A program made the translations under genes and the position numbers. A stretch of DNA of 64,000 bases from Tetrapyrgos nigripes (lineage: Eukaryota > Basidiomycota > Agaricomycetes > Agaricales > Campanellaceae), in NCBI GenBank assembly GCA_013368315.1, contig JAACJM010000014.1, positions 1 to 64,000 on the forward strand, in the 5' to 3' direction. Positions 36,616 to 49,087 of this stretch are shown piece by piece (position 1 is the stretch's first letter; every line of letters starts with the position of its first letter). The notes beneath the pieces were generated by a model. The model saw nothing but the letters and a program-made list of their open reading frames with translations, was not told the origin of the DNA and made no database searches.

Positions 36616-37609
36616 ATGGCCGTAAACCCGAATGAAGACACCGAATTGTGCGTTTGCTCACTCTCTGGGTCTCCAACCGCTCCAATATGATCTTCCTAGC
36701 AACGATGCCCTACGAGCTCACGGAATCATACCTCCTCTGGAGAAACCTCCACCGTCACCCTCGCCACCACCGTCACCAACATTCAGTGATATTCTTAACG
36801 ACTTTACACCTTCAGAATTACGCGAAATCGGTGAAGATGCCCCCGATGACGAGACGGAACGAATGATCGCTACGTATCGTCAGCAGCGTATTGCCGAAGA
36901 GCGAGCTTCGGATAAGAAAGCGAGATTTGGGAGGGTCCATCCCATTGGTCGAGATGACTACACCCGTGAAGTGACAGAGGCTAGTAAAATGGACGAAGAT
37001 GGTGATGAAGAAGAGCAGGGTACTGCTGTCGTCTGTTTTCTGTACAAGGATGGGTCGGTGTTTTCCCCTTCCTACCCCACGCGTTTTGGCTTCTCTGACA
37101 CCTTACATTCACTACCAGAATCCCTCGTAGTGATCGTGCGTTCGAACACGTCCGTACCCTTGCCTCCCGCTATCCTCGAACTAAATTCGTCTCCATTGTT
37201 GGCGACAAATGCATACCCAATCTTCCCGATTCACGAGTACCTATGTTTATCGTATACAAGAAGGGAGATATTTGCAATCAGATCACCGCTTGGGGTGCAG
37301 ATAGGGAAAGAAGGATAGAAGGTATGTGTTTGGTATCCCTGGACCGTTGCTGCCCAACTGATCGCGACTAAAGAACTGGAAGCCTTGTTGCTGGTAACTG
37401 GCGCGCTCCATCCACCTGAGCGACGGCGAGAAGAAGACAAACAGAAAGACGACTCTGAAGACGAAGAAGACGAAGAAGACTATGACCGCTCGTCCCGCAT
37501 GCGCTCTGCTGCGACTTCTGTCAATGGTAGAACAAAGAAAAACATCCGTGACTCTGGAGTGAAGAAGAGTAGCAACGATTCAGATTCGGACTTTGAGTTT
37601 GATTTGTGA
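36616..37609 (+). CDS. Phosducin-like protein (Plp2/PhLP3 type)
   Basis: Thioredoxin-fold co-chaperone that helps the CCT chaperonin fold actin and tubulin. Four exons (36616-36647, 36700-37053, 37119-37321, 37374-37609) give 274 residues. NEDTEFNDALRAHGIIPP is the family N-terminus. The thioredoxin-like core includes IPRSDRAFEHVRTLASRYP, TKFVSIVGDKCIPNLPDSRV and PMFIVYKKGDICNQITAWG, which match Plp2-type proteins closely. The end is an acidic and basic disordered tail (DDSEDEEDEEDYDRSS) finishing DFEFDL. Normal length for the family. This is a conserved housekeeping gene and a good anchor for synteny. Confidence 0.93.
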
Positions 37610-37866
37610 GCTTTTCAATTCATGTAGCGATCTTTTTGTGCTTTCAATTGTATCGATAATACAGTGTATCCAAATCCCAATGCCTTTGTCCTACGTCTAC
37701 AGCTACAGCTCTTCCAATTTAGGAAATCATATTCAAAACAGACGCGTCGGGGTCACATGACTGTAACGCGTCGCTATGGTGTCGTGGGATCGGGTATATA
37801 ATCTTTTGTAAAACTCATATAGTCCACTACCTTCTCCCCTTTCCACTTCTAACAACAGGATTATCA

Positions 37867-38576
37867 TGGGTACGGCTTTTTTATTCATGCTTATCCTATC
37901 TTACTCACCACGAGTGCTTCGCTAGCCGGAACAAAACGAGGAGCCGCTGAAGACTCGCCTTCCACTTCTCCTAGGACTAGGAGCTCCAAAGTAGCAAAGA
38001 CTGATTCTTCTTCCACTCTTGCATCTGCGAAGAAGGGAAAGGCTTCCGCTAAGGGTGGAAAGAAGGGCCCGAAGGTTTGTTTACAGTCTTCATGTTCATG
38101 ATGAGCACAGTCTGATGTCACTCATGCCTTCGTCCAGGCCACCTTGCCTGCGTCGCAATTTAAGGCCAAGGCCCTTCCCTTGCACGTCAATATTACTCAC
38201 ACGCCACCTGTCGCTAGCGATGACGGCGCTACTTCAGCTGCCAATGTTGACCCAGGCCAACTTGGAAGTGTGACCCTTGTCGCAAGCTCGTTCAACACTG
38301 GAAGCTATGGTTGGAAGGGGAGCAAGCGAATCACCGTCGAGTTGGAGAACGATGATGCTGGTGAGAAGGAAAAGGTTCAGGTGATGTTGACGTGCGTACA
38401 CCCGTTGGATCAGACTGGTTCATTTCTCACTGAACTCTTATTTCAGTATCAACGCCACTGTGATGGGAAGCAAGCAAGCCCCTGGCGATGAGGAAGCAGC
38501 AGCTGAAGAGAGTAAAGATGAGGAAGCCAAGGAGGAAGAAGAAGCAAAAGAGGATGCCGATAGAGATGAAGAATAA
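37867..38576 (+). CDS. Small NLS-containing conserved hypothetical protein
   Basis: Four exons (37867-37870, 37926-38074, 38138-38391, 38447-38576) give 178 residues. The first coding exon is only ATGG. The N-terminus is Ser/Lys-rich and nuclear-like (KKGKASAKGGKKGPK). A compact β-rich core follows (LPLHVNITHTPPV, SFNTGSYGWKGSKRITVE, VQVMLTINATVMGSK), then a very acidic tail (EEAAAEESKDEEAKEEEE). The core is conserved in other agaricomycetes as far as I recall, without known function. The acidic tail and basic patch resemble small histone- or nucleic-acid-associated proteins, which is only inference. Confidence 0.75.
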
Positions 38577-39097
38577 AAGAAGAGCTTTTGGAAACACTGA
38601 TTGATGACCTTGACGAATTATGATCTGCTTGCTCCTACATAGCCTACGAATGCAATATAATCTGGGATTACATGTATGCTTGCTTGCGATCGATCTTAGC
38701 TGGTCTCTTCTTCCCTTGAGGTACTTAGCGCCCGTCCTTCCATTTCCCGATGAAAAACGTGCAGTCCATGAAAGACGGAGAGCTTTTACAGCCGTAGGCT
38801 CGGCTTAATCAATATATTAATAGAAGCTCGCATGGCGGGATGCCAGGAAGTTTGCAAGCGCATTGTTCCCCGGGCTTTTCCAACCAAACCCATTGTTCAC
38901 GATAAGCAACGTATATTACGACTCAAAACGACCTATTGTCCCCTTCTCTCTATCAAAAACTGGCGCACAGATTCTCTTCTATTCCATTTAACTTTCTAAA
39001 CCGACCGAAAACTTGACGAGAATCACATACTTCACCCTGTAGGTTACATCTGAGCTGACCTTTACTTCCAAAGGCTGACATGTCTCACTAGGACAAG
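38577..39097. promoter_or_regulatory. Upstream region of WD40 paralogue 2
   Basis: This intergenic stretch of about 520 bp holds no gene. The CT-rich tract at 38935-39000 (CCCCTTCTCTCTATC and TTCTCTTCTATTCC) is typical of a basidiomycete core promoter. Confidence 0.4.
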
Positions 39098-42000
39098 ATG
39101 CCCAATCCATTTCCAGAACTCGATGACTCCGAGCCACGTCAGCATTCGACTAGTAACCGACGGGAGACTATCATGAGTCTGGTCGAAATGCTTTTGCGTT
39201 CAGATTCTGAAATACAAGGTTTGCAAGCATGGATTTGCAGACTTTCGTGTTGACTAGATGTTCAGCCAGGTAACAGTCAGCAACCCAACTTTGAGGATGA
39301 CAAGGACGTTCGTAAGTTGACCCGTTAAGTGCGATATTCTTTCGTCGTACTAATTACCAAGGTCTGTCCAGCTACGGTTGACGAAGCTCATCAAAATGCT
39401 GGTGCAGAAGCTTTTAATAAGTTTCAAAGGTGCGTAATCTGTTACCTGAACGATGCTGGCTGCTTACTGCGCTTTACAGAAAGATAACCAACTTGGACAA
39501 GGAGGTGCATGCTTCAATTTCCTGACAATGTCCCACCTCAACTAAATTTGCTTTCAGCTCCGAAACTTTTCAAATGCTGCGCGCCAACTTGGTAGCTCTG
39601 CTGCTATCCTCTCCTCTGCTTTCCACCTGCGTACCAGACTCGCGCAGATAAGCTTTCTACACCGTGAAAACGCTGCCAACCTCTTTCCCAGAAAGATCAG
39701 CCATGCCACCCTTCCTAATACCAACAATAACGACTCAAGGAGACTTCGGAGAACGATGCCATATATGTCTGTCAGACATAAGGCCATGCCCCACATCACG
39801 AGGCCTTCAATTATCGAGAACTTGGATCTGGAGGACTTTCCGGAACAATTCGAGAAACTGGCAGCAGAAGTGACGACATTTGTGAATTGTCTCAACGAGT
39901 TCCCAGAGTTTACGGATGAGGCCGTTAATACGTCCATTTCGTCATTTGAGGGTGATTTGAAGTATTGGGCGAGTTGTTTGAAGGCGTACGAAGGTGTGTG
40001 CTATTCTCATTCAGTGTACCCAGCAGCTCAATGTTTTATTCACTAGGTCAATTTCGATATCCTGCCGTGCAGAGATATATCCAAGACCTCACATCCGAGA
40101 TGGGAGAACACATCGACAGCATCACAAACACCCTCTCGATGTTCATAGAAGTCGGTGTTCCTACCATTCGCTTCGCCCAAAAACACGGAGCAATGAACCT
40201 CCTCAACCTTTCAACAGTGGCTACCTTCTTCTCTGCCGTCACAGCAACTACCTTGCAGTTTTCATTCGACAAGACTATCACTCCTGTCGATCACGCTGTC
40301 AATTCGTTTTGGTTTATGAGCTTGGTGTTTAGTATCGCTGCTGCTGTGAATAGTCTGTTAGGATTGACCTGGAAACAGGCCATGTAGTAAGTAGCGTCTA
40401 CATTTCCAGGTGATTTGGGAATTAATCCACCTTCAGTCGTTCCCCTGGTCATCGTGTCCCATGGTGGGTCCTCATCTGGATCAAGCGATCTCCCCTCGTC
40501 TTCCTGGTTATGTCTGTGGCCTGTTTTTCCATCGGTCTCTGTCTCTTTACATATTCTTCGGGTCAGGCAAGTTTGATCTATCTGCAAGATGAACGAAGCG
40601 CTCACCTCCTAACTCCAGAATCGAATCACTTCCACGATAACAACCGTAATGACCGCCGTCACTTCCTTCGGCCTCGCTGCTGTCTCGGCTTGGTTCGCGT
40701 CAGAACGATGGGCATGGAGCCATCACCGAGGCAAAAAATGGCTAGACGAGGTATTAGACGAAGTCAACGCCAAACTGCTTCAAATTAGCGGCATCAAGCT
40801 CATTTGGAAAGGATACAAATGGTCAGAAAGACGATTAGGCACCGCTGGCAAAGCGGTTCGTCGGATTAGTCTTAGTCGTTCTAGCTCTAGCGCGGAAAAA
40901 AACGGACGAGGAGGCAGGATTGCCTGTGACGGGTTCTGCCACCCAGTTGGATGAGCCTATGTCTCCTATCTCTGTCAACTCGGGCTACAGAGGACGCCCA
41001 TCGGATTCCAGACCTGCCTCTCCAGTTCTGACAGCCGTTGTAACTTCCATGTCTACAACTGATACTCCAGGTACCATGACCCCAGGAACTCCCGAAGCAT
41101 CCAGGCTTGGTAGACAACTCTGGCAAAACGCAATCCGGACGGTCAAGATGCGATCGCAAGTAACATCCAAACTAGCTGCAATAGATGCACAAAATAAACG
41201 AGCTCCGCGTCGACAACGTACTGGGTCTTCAAATGTAGTTTCGGATGGAGGTCCTCCAGAAGTTGTGCAGATTTTCAAGTCTCGTGTTGCTGCTTTGGTG
41301 CCGAAATTAAAGTGTCTGGAGGCTACGCAAGACCTGGCTGCTCATCAGGCGCTGGTCAGACATTTGCAGTTTTCGCCGGATGGAAAATTTTTGGCTACTT
41401 CGAGGTGAGAGCGTTTACAGGAGTGGTTTTGTATAGCTGACATCTATTCCGCAGCTGGGATAGAACATCTGTTATCTTCCGTGTAGGAGTGAGTCCTCGT
41501 TCTTTCCGCATACAGACTGAAATCCTCAACATTGTACAATGACAGGACCCCTTCGTGTCACATCGTATATTAGCCCATGCAAAAGGTTTCGTTGGACAAG
41601 TGGCTTGGTATGCGACTTTTTGGCCATGTGATGTTATACCTCTCTCACTCAGACTTTTTCAACAGGGCACCAGATGGTAACACCCTGCTCACCAAACTCG
41701 TCCGTGGAATCAAGATTTGGAATTTGGTGTGTTACCCTGTCTACCTACATGCATCGTGTCAAGTAACTGTTTCTCAATATGTTTCTGCCGTGTAGAACGG
41801 TGTATGCATACGAACAATCGATCGACTATCGTCCGATTCTGTCGAAGCGATTACTTGGTTCCCTGGCGGAGAAGGTTCGTTCCAGTCGGATTCCATCGAC
41901 CGTGCGGGTATCTCATGCTCTTTTTCGCAGCTTTCTTATCAGTTGAGGGAAGTAACGTGGTGAAACTGGTGAGTCCGTTTGGCGTTCATTCTTCCGGTAT

Positions 42001-43314
42001 GACGTTGACCATGCCCGTTTCCGATGCATAGGATCTCAAAGGCGCAGTACGTCCGTCCTCTTCAGATATGATGAAGGCGTGTTCATACATGTGTCTGCCT
42101 GCAGGTTTTGGGAACTTATAATTTCGGAAACATGAAACTTCAAGATGTTGCTGTTACACCCGATCGTGTCCGTCTTCTCGGAGTAGGACCTCTGTTGGCG
42201 TCTCCCAATGGTCTTCGACCTAGTAAATCGAAAGTGGAGAAGAGGCTTGTAGGCGAGTGATATGTCTGTCTTATTTTGTTGTCTCCGCTGGATGACTGAC
42301 TGCTCATCTACTTTAGTCTATAATATGGAGACAGGGCAGATTGAGAAGTGGGTCGCTTCGGCTTCATCTTGACAAATCGATGGATAGCTAACGAAGTTTA
42401 CATCTCACCTTCAGTGTCACGCCTGTTTTGAACGAAGTACGGGATATAACACTGGCTAGGAATACCCGTAATGGAATCGTCGCTTTGGTCAGTTATGAAC
42501 ACAAGGTTCGTTCGCTGTTATCTTGGTTATTATCATTCAATATACTGATTAACATTAACAGGCCCCACCTCAACTTTGGAAGATGGAAATGATAAAAGAT
42601 CTCAAAGATGAAAAACAATTGATTGCAAGACTTACCCTACGGTCCGTCCCTCTCGAAATTACGGTAGATGAAGGTGGCTGATAGACACTTTCCTTCGGTT
42701 TAGACACACCTACATGCCCAAAGCACCTGTTGATTTCGCTGGACCTAGTTATTTCGGTGGGAAGAATGACGAGCTGGTTCTATGTGCTGGTAAAAGTGAG
42801 TAGGCGTTCCAAACTTATTCCTCTGTAGGCCTTATCACTTTGCACAGCTGGTGATATACATATCTGGGATAGAGAATCTGGCGCATTACTGCATCACGTC
42901 CGCGCTCAAGCTCATGGAGGCGATCTTACATGTATAGCCTGGAACCACGCTGCAGAGAACCCCTTCATGTTCGCAACAGGAAGCCATGACGGTGCTGTCC
43001 GAATATGGACCAAACCGTCAGAACCATCAGAATATGACCCTCCAAGTGCTGCTCCCAGTAATCGTGAAAGTATGGTTGAAATGACACGGAGTTCCTCTCC
43101 GTACGGATTCGAGGATTTGGAACGGACAGATAGCCCGATAGCAGACTTTGAGAGTGCTGTTAGTAGTCGGAGTGGGTCGCCAGAGAGTGCGAATGGGCCT
43201 TTGATTAGGAAGGATCGTGTTGTAGCGTTTGCTGATGAACCTGGTGCTGGTGCTGGCTCTCGTTCTCGTACTTCCTCAGCACACTTCTTGTCTCCACGCT
43301 CAGCTTTTTCATGA
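39098..43314 (+). pseudogene. Membrane-anchored WD40 protein, paralogue 2, frameshifted
   Basis: Same architecture as the genes at 13371-17516 and 50929-55116. It starts MPNPFPELDDSEP, followed by the helical region (NFEDDKDV, DEAHQNAGAEAFNKF). Four hydrophobic helices (STVATFFSAVTATTL, SFWFMSLVFSIAAAVNSLL, VFLVMSVACFSIGLCLF, TAVTSFGLAAVSAWF) lie within 39.97-40.70 kb. A WDR26/Gid7-like propeller in small exons extends to 43314. The Pro-rich linker of the other two copies is shortened. A run of seven A at 40896-40902 puts the membrane part out of frame with the propeller. With six, the sequence would read on through LPVTGSATQLDEP as in the paralogues. As written, translation stops at 40952-40954 before any WD40 repeat. 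Everything downstream is otherwise open and correctly spliceable, so this is a very recent lesion or a base-call error. Confidence 0.7.
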
Positions 43315-44269
43315 TTATCTAGATGATGCGCATTTTTATGATATCGATTATGCTTTAGAATCACTTTGTATTATGTAGTAATTACTTACATGGAATATAG
43401 AAAGGAAGATATGTTGAAGTTTCATTCCCTGAAAGATGTAGATGGGGATATGGAAGGCAAGCTCGTTATTAAGTGAATCGCGTTCAAGTCACGTCTTCAA
43501 CTTGTTGGGTACCGAGTCAGAGTCTGCTTAGGGGAGACTTGTTCCTCGACATCGGTGGTCCCTCGAGCTCATTGCAGAGCACTCCTTCCGAAATGTCCTG
43601 CTCCCAGACATTAGATGTGAAATTGTCCCTGAGCTTGGCCAGAGCACGTCTACTTCGCAACCTTCATCCTTAGTACTAGTAGGTTTGGATTTTTGTCTTC
43701 CCGACAAAAGGCTGTCGTGCCTAGCCCTGTCAGCCAGTCGTCCCGACCCACGTCGACCATGTCGCACTTTGTTCTTTATTCTTTACTCCTTCCCCTCCTC
43801 CACGTCGCCCTAGAATGTCCGACTTCTCTCTCTTGAAACGTTCTGCAGATCCAGGCATCGGTATCATTGTGAAAGGCTAGGCTCTCAGATATCATTGATA
43901 GCCAGGCATAGAGCACGTTTCTCCAGCTTTTTTTTTCTGAAAATCCGAAGAGGCACTGACAATCTTTAAATAATCAACTCCTCCCGCCAATCGACAAGAC
44001 TCGGACCCGACCACTGTACCCATCCTGAAAGTCTCTCAAGTACTACATCTGATACAGCATGCAGTCAGTTGGGTCAATGACTGCGCCCGTTGCAACAACG
44101 AAGACCATCGCTTTGAAGAACACCCTATCATTCGTCATCGTCAGACTATCGAGGATTACCGCACAATCCTATCCCAATCCGAAAAATACCCTTCGAGATA
44201 TGGACATACACATTCACCCAATTCATCGACGCCGCCGACTACTATAGCCTTCCGCCGAGTCACTGGCTG
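43315..44269. other. Intergenic, no gene seen
   Basis: No convincing coding sequence. Short frames near 44059-44247 lack motifs but may be remains of the exon preceding the F-box relic. Confidence 0.4.
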
Positions 44270-44745
44270 ATGCATTCTTCCGCATACCCTTGATTTGTCG
44301 CACGTGTGTTCCTTCTGGCGAGCAGTTGTTATTTCGACGCCTTGGCTATGGTCATCTTGATATCAGCCTTGCAAATGAGGACCCAGGGTTGGATGACTGC
44401 GTGGACCTGTATCTTAGGCGATCGCAGCACTCACCTCTGCAATCTAATATTCGCTCGCGCTTCGGATGCCAATAACAGGGACGTCGACGAGCTCTCACTA
44501 GCTGGGGTGTATTGAAGAGGCTACTCGTATTTTGCAAACGCTGGTTAACCGTCGAGTTCGATAATATTCCCCTGGACATCATAGATCATGAAGTCTTCCG
44601 TGACTTTCTGGACACAATACCAGGTCGCTATGAAATCAGTGCAGACTTTGCAGCTAGCCGGTATCATACACTCCCACCACTCCTTCCCCAGGTTCTACCC
44701 TCGCCCGAGGTACTAGAGACCACCCTTCAAACTCTTCCTGGTTAG
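44270..44745 (+). pseudogene. Relic of an F-box gene
   Basis: One frame reads TLDLSHVCSFWRAVVISTPW LWSS (44288-44356), the hallmark second half of an agaricomycete F-box region, then hits a stop. The sense continues in another frame as LANEDPGLDDCVDLYLRRSQ. It resumes after further breaks as LLVFCKRWLTVEFDNIPLD (near 44520-44575), which resembles the RW-x-V strand of such proteins. At least two frame changes are needed and the LPxE box itself is missing. The coding match is by motif only. Confidence 0.5.
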
Positions 44746-44991
44746 GTGTGGTCGGTCCCTTCCCTATATACGAAGTGTACGCTAGTACTCATATCGGATG
44801 GTTAGAGAGGAAGTTCTGTTTCACGTAGACTAGCATCAAGTTTATGTTGGGGAAGGTCAAATCGAGCTGAGAAGAAGACCAACAAAATAAATTATTGCAA
44901 ATTAGAACATGATGAGTAACTACCAGAATAAAGAGATCAACGTCTAATATATAAAACGACTCGACGCCTGGCTCCAAATGTTCATCCCTCC

Positions 44992-47273
44992 TTTGGCAAA
45001 GCCGCAAGCTCTCTCATAATCTCATCTCGTGCTTGCTGGACCAGTGTATCGGCATCTTCGAATCGGGCAGTTGCCTTGAAGCTGAACGGTGCTGGACGTC
45101 TGTCATAGTATGATGTTGGGAGCGGAACCAAAAAAAAAAAAAAAAAAAAAAACCAGGAAAGAAATGAGATGACAAAAAGTCAAGTGAGAATACCAGGAAG
45201 ACTTACATCAACACCCCATCTGTCGTCACCTCGACGTTTGGATCAGGTAAGATAGGATTCCCAGCACTATCCTTCAGAGACTCGATACGCATGGCCCACA
45301 GTATGTTTGCAAGTGCAATGAACAGGAAGTTATTGGCTACATGACGTCCGACGCAGATTCTGTGCAATAGATCATCAGTAATTGTGTGCATATACTGATG
45401 CCAATACAAAGGAGCGAGGCTTGACTACGGACGTTGAGAAAGAAATCTGTATATACAGACTCACCGAGCACCAAAACCATAGGTAAAATGTCCATCATCC
45501 TTAGGGTCTATGAGGTTACCGTCTTCAGCGAGATGTCGTTCAGGGCGGAACTCTTCAGCATTGGAGCCGTAAATCTCGGTGTCGCGGTTGAGAGAGCTAT
45601 CATAAATATTTTGTTCGGCCGGGAATAGAAAGACAAGTTAAAAGTATATATAGACTCACCGTACATTTGCGAAAACAATGGCGCCTTTTGGTATCAAGTA
45701 ACCATCGTAGTAGTCATCCTGTCAACGAAGAAATCGACATTGTCATGCAATCTCGCACACACGCAAATTTATCAGACGAACCTCGGACACGGCATGAGGA
45801 ACTCCCACTGGCAAGGGAGGTCTCAATCTAAGAGTCTAGGATATTATCAGCCAAAGTCAACGGTAAACGAGAAATAAGAAAGCACCTCTCTAAGGATCGC
45901 TTGAATATAAGGAAGATGAGTCAGATCGTTGAATGAGGGCAGTCTAGAACGCCCAACGACTTTGTCTAACTCTTCTTGAGCCCGTTGTTGGATCTCAGGG
46001 TATAGAAGCATGCTGAAGAGGAACCAGTGTATGGTGGATGCCGTCTGCGGTACGATTAATCAAGAACATGAATTAAAGGACAAGTGTCGGTATGGACATA
46101 CAGTCTCCTGTCCAGCGGCACTTTTCAAAGAAGCGATGAGGTGAGGTCGAGAGGTCAAGCAGTGAAGGCAAACACGTACTACAAGACACCAGCAAGCCAG
46201 GCAGATTCCCTGTCTGACATCGCATGTCGATCCTGCGTCTCTGCCAATATAGCACAGAAACTAGAGCGTTGCTCCATCCCGTCAACCTGTTTATTCAGGA
46301 AGGCATCAGCATTGAAAAATAGTAGCAGAGTCATATCTATGACTGACAAATTTGTTCTTGATCCTCAAATACATTTCCTCAAACACTCCCGTAAATCTTT
46401 GAAAATCCTTTCCTGCGTTATGTCTCCATCTTGCTATGAAACCCGGAAGTTTGTCGAGGATAGGAAAGGCATCGATCACATGAAGCAAGGCTGCCGTTGA
46501 CCGAGTGAGAAAGTCGTCCATGAAAGCAAAGGTAGGGTCTTCGGGTGATTGAATGGAAGGGATGGCATATACCAGAGATAAAATGGCAGATGCAGCACTC
46601 CTTTTAACGCAAATGCAGCATCAGTCAAAAAGAAGTGCTGAGGAATACGAGTGCACTACCTCTGAACATGGTATGTCCAGTTATCCGGCTTGTTGAGGAT
46701 ATCATAGGCTAGAAGAACAGTTTCGTTGGTTTGCATGCCGTGATAATGACTCGAGGATCTGACACCCAATGCAGATTCGCCAGCACGTCTCATTTTCCGC
46801 CAACTGGAAAGGGGACTATGAATACATTTTCAAGATAAAAGTGAATCAGACTGACCGTTCATTACGTTGCAATAGGACAAGGTGCAGATGTCGAGTTAGA
46901 TACTCTGAAGCAACCAAAAATTGGCCACGGTCAGAGTATTTAGATGCCCGACGAACGAGTAAATCTTCAACAGCTTTCTTGGAGTTGAGGATAATGACTG
47001 GCTGTCCTGCAAAATTAACATAGACGAGTGAGCCTGAACAAGAAAGACATGAGCTGAAAACTGCAAATGGATTATGGAGGCCAAGTACAAACCATAGAGT
47101 TGTTTCCACTTTGCAAAAGAAAGCCAAGGTTGGACTGAATCGAATTGGAACACGCTTCCAAAGATCGGAAGACCCAATGGACCAGGAGGTAAGCGGCTTC
47201 TTGACCTTCTACTGAAAAGATAGTAGAGAGTGACAAGGAATGCTACGGACGCGACTTTCGACCCCGGTGTCAT
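44992..47273 (-). CDS. Cytochrome P450 monooxygenase
   Basis: Membrane-bound haem monooxygenase; substrate unknown. The start MTPGSKVASVAFLVTLYYLF is an N-terminal membrane anchor, followed by the proline hinge LPPGPLGLP. Conserved sites recovered across small exons are the I-helix AAGQET (near 46120), K-helix ExxR in ILRETLRLRPP (formed by joining exons around 45900 and 45835), FRPERHL (near 45550) and the haem loop YGFGARICVGRH (split by an intron near 45410). The end is ELAALPKEG at 44992. At least ten introns are present and no break was found. The last intron contains 23 consecutive T on the coding strand (45152-45130). It is followed downstream on the minus strand by nothing but the F-box relic. 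The Gal80-like copy 2 lies about 550 bp upstream in the same orientation. I cannot assign a CYP family. Confidence 0.85.
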
Positions 47274-47822
47274 GTTTGGGAGGATTGAAGAACATTGGAA
47301 GGCTTTTCTCCCCTATTTATATCCTTGGTGAATGAAAGAAAGGTCCATAAAATACTCCTCAGCGTTCCTTTGTCGGTATAATACATTATCGGGGTTGTCG
47401 GAGAAACTTTCGTCTTGTCGAATCTTCGACACTTGTGAGCTGAAATCTCTAGCGTGTGGTAGTGTAAACAATGATGATGGCGATTCGGAAAATGAAGAGC
47501 AGTACATGCAAAGCTCGAGGTTGAAATAAGAGGACTTTTGCTGCCCAGGAGCTCCCACCACTTCTCCCCTTCTTCCGCGACGCCGGCAATATAAGGCCAT
47601 CTCAGCGCGATTATGCCCTGAACTGTTTAGACGATTATTCAACCGAAGAACCGAGCTTTGCATGGATCCGAGATTAGTAAGCAATCTATCCTCCGCGAAG
47701 ACCACGGATAGGGGTCAAGATCTATTGAGAAGTCACCATCACCTCTAACCAATAAGTATCACATCGTTCAACATTAAACTGTCGCGATTAATGGGAATAG
47801 TACACTTTTCTCTGTCTGCGAG
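47274..47822. other. Spacer between Gal80-like copy 2 and the P450
   Basis: It carries the P450 promoter and the 3' end of the Gal80-like gene, both on the minus strand. No separate gene is supported. Confidence 0.4.
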
Positions 47823-49087
47823 TTACAGCTCCACCCTCTTCCCAGTCTCTCCACTCAACTGTATCGCATCGAGTAGTTGACGCAACTTCACAGCATCCTC
47901 AATCGTCGGATACACTCCCTTTCCTTTACCCTTTGCAAACTCATTCCACGCAGCCCCAATATTCCCGTACATACTCTTCTCAAACTCAACCAGTTCTCCA
48001 TTCAAATAAACCTTGGGATCGTGAAGATGTATATAAGACGCAGCGACTCCATCTTCCGTGACTCTGATGCTTCCTTCCTCTCCATCGATTTCCCATATAA
48101 ACTGTTGTCGACCTGGAGAGGATTTGTAACCTCCTCTCCATATAACATTGACGAAAGCACCAGAGTCGCGGAGGATTCCACTAAAGGCGACGTGGTCTGG
48201 GGCTTTGTTGGAGACGGTCTCACCGGTGGGTTGACCATCCGATCCGACGAGGGTAGAGGTTGGATAGAGGATTGTCGATGTGGCAGAGACAGATTTGAAG
48301 TCGCCAAGGACGTGGGTGATGGGGCCGAGTTGTTGTCCGATAACGATGTCGAGCATTGTGGCGCCTGTATTGCCAAAACATTGTCAAGGAGGCCTTGCAA
48401 CTCAATAGAATTTGGAACTTACCTGCAGATGGATCAACGATGTACGAATACTTTTCATTTGTAACGGGACCCCAAAGGAGACTTTCTCTGGGAGCCATCG
48501 ATATCTGAAGTGTGTTGGTTGCTTTAGCCTTCACTGGATACAGTACATATAACTCACGACGCTGCTAGACAACACTTTGCCGATCTTTCCGGATGCGATG
48601 ATTTCCTGAACCTGTTGGGGACATTGGTTTCTACTGCAAAACAGTCAAGGCAGAGACATACCTTTTTGATCGCAGGCGCCTGCCAACCCTGCAGACCAAC
48701 GATACTTCTCAACCCTTTCGCCTTGGCAGTCTTCGCAAACTCGATCGTTTCCGCGGTGTTCTTGCCAGCAGGCCATTCGACAAAGAAATCTTTCCCAGCT
48801 TCTAACACCGGAGTCAAAGTCTCCTTATGCAAACGAACATTCACAGCAACAGCAACCAAACCGACGTCGGGGTCATTTGCAATTTGATCTGTCCTGCCGT
48901 GATATGGTTTTACTTCATACCCAGACAGTTTGGAATAATTGGCAGCAGAGGCCTCTGCAGACTCTTTGGAAGTAGTTGAGACGGCTTTGAGGGCATATTT
49001 GTCGTTTCGGAGAAGAGGAGGAGCAAGAGCTGTAGATGCCCAGCCGGATTTAGATAGGCCGATGAAACCAATGTTGATTTGGGGCAT
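47823..49087 (-). CDS. Gal80-like Gfo/Idh/MocA-family protein (copy 2)
   Basis: Four exons (49087-48662, 48611-48558, 48504-48423, 48364-47823) give 367 residues. Exons 1-3 have exactly the lengths seen in copy 1 (426, 54, 82). MPQINIGFIGLSKSGWAS is the Rossmann start. FFVEWPAGKN, VGLQGWQAP and KAPDHVAFSGIL are the Gal80-like blocks. The last exon is 39 bp shorter than in copy 1: one gap falls after SGIL, and the C-terminus stops at GKRVEL. The same functional uncertainty applies, co-repressor-like or oxidoreductase. Its neighbour downstream on the same strand is a P450, which might hint at co-regulation but proves nothing. Confidence 0.85.
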
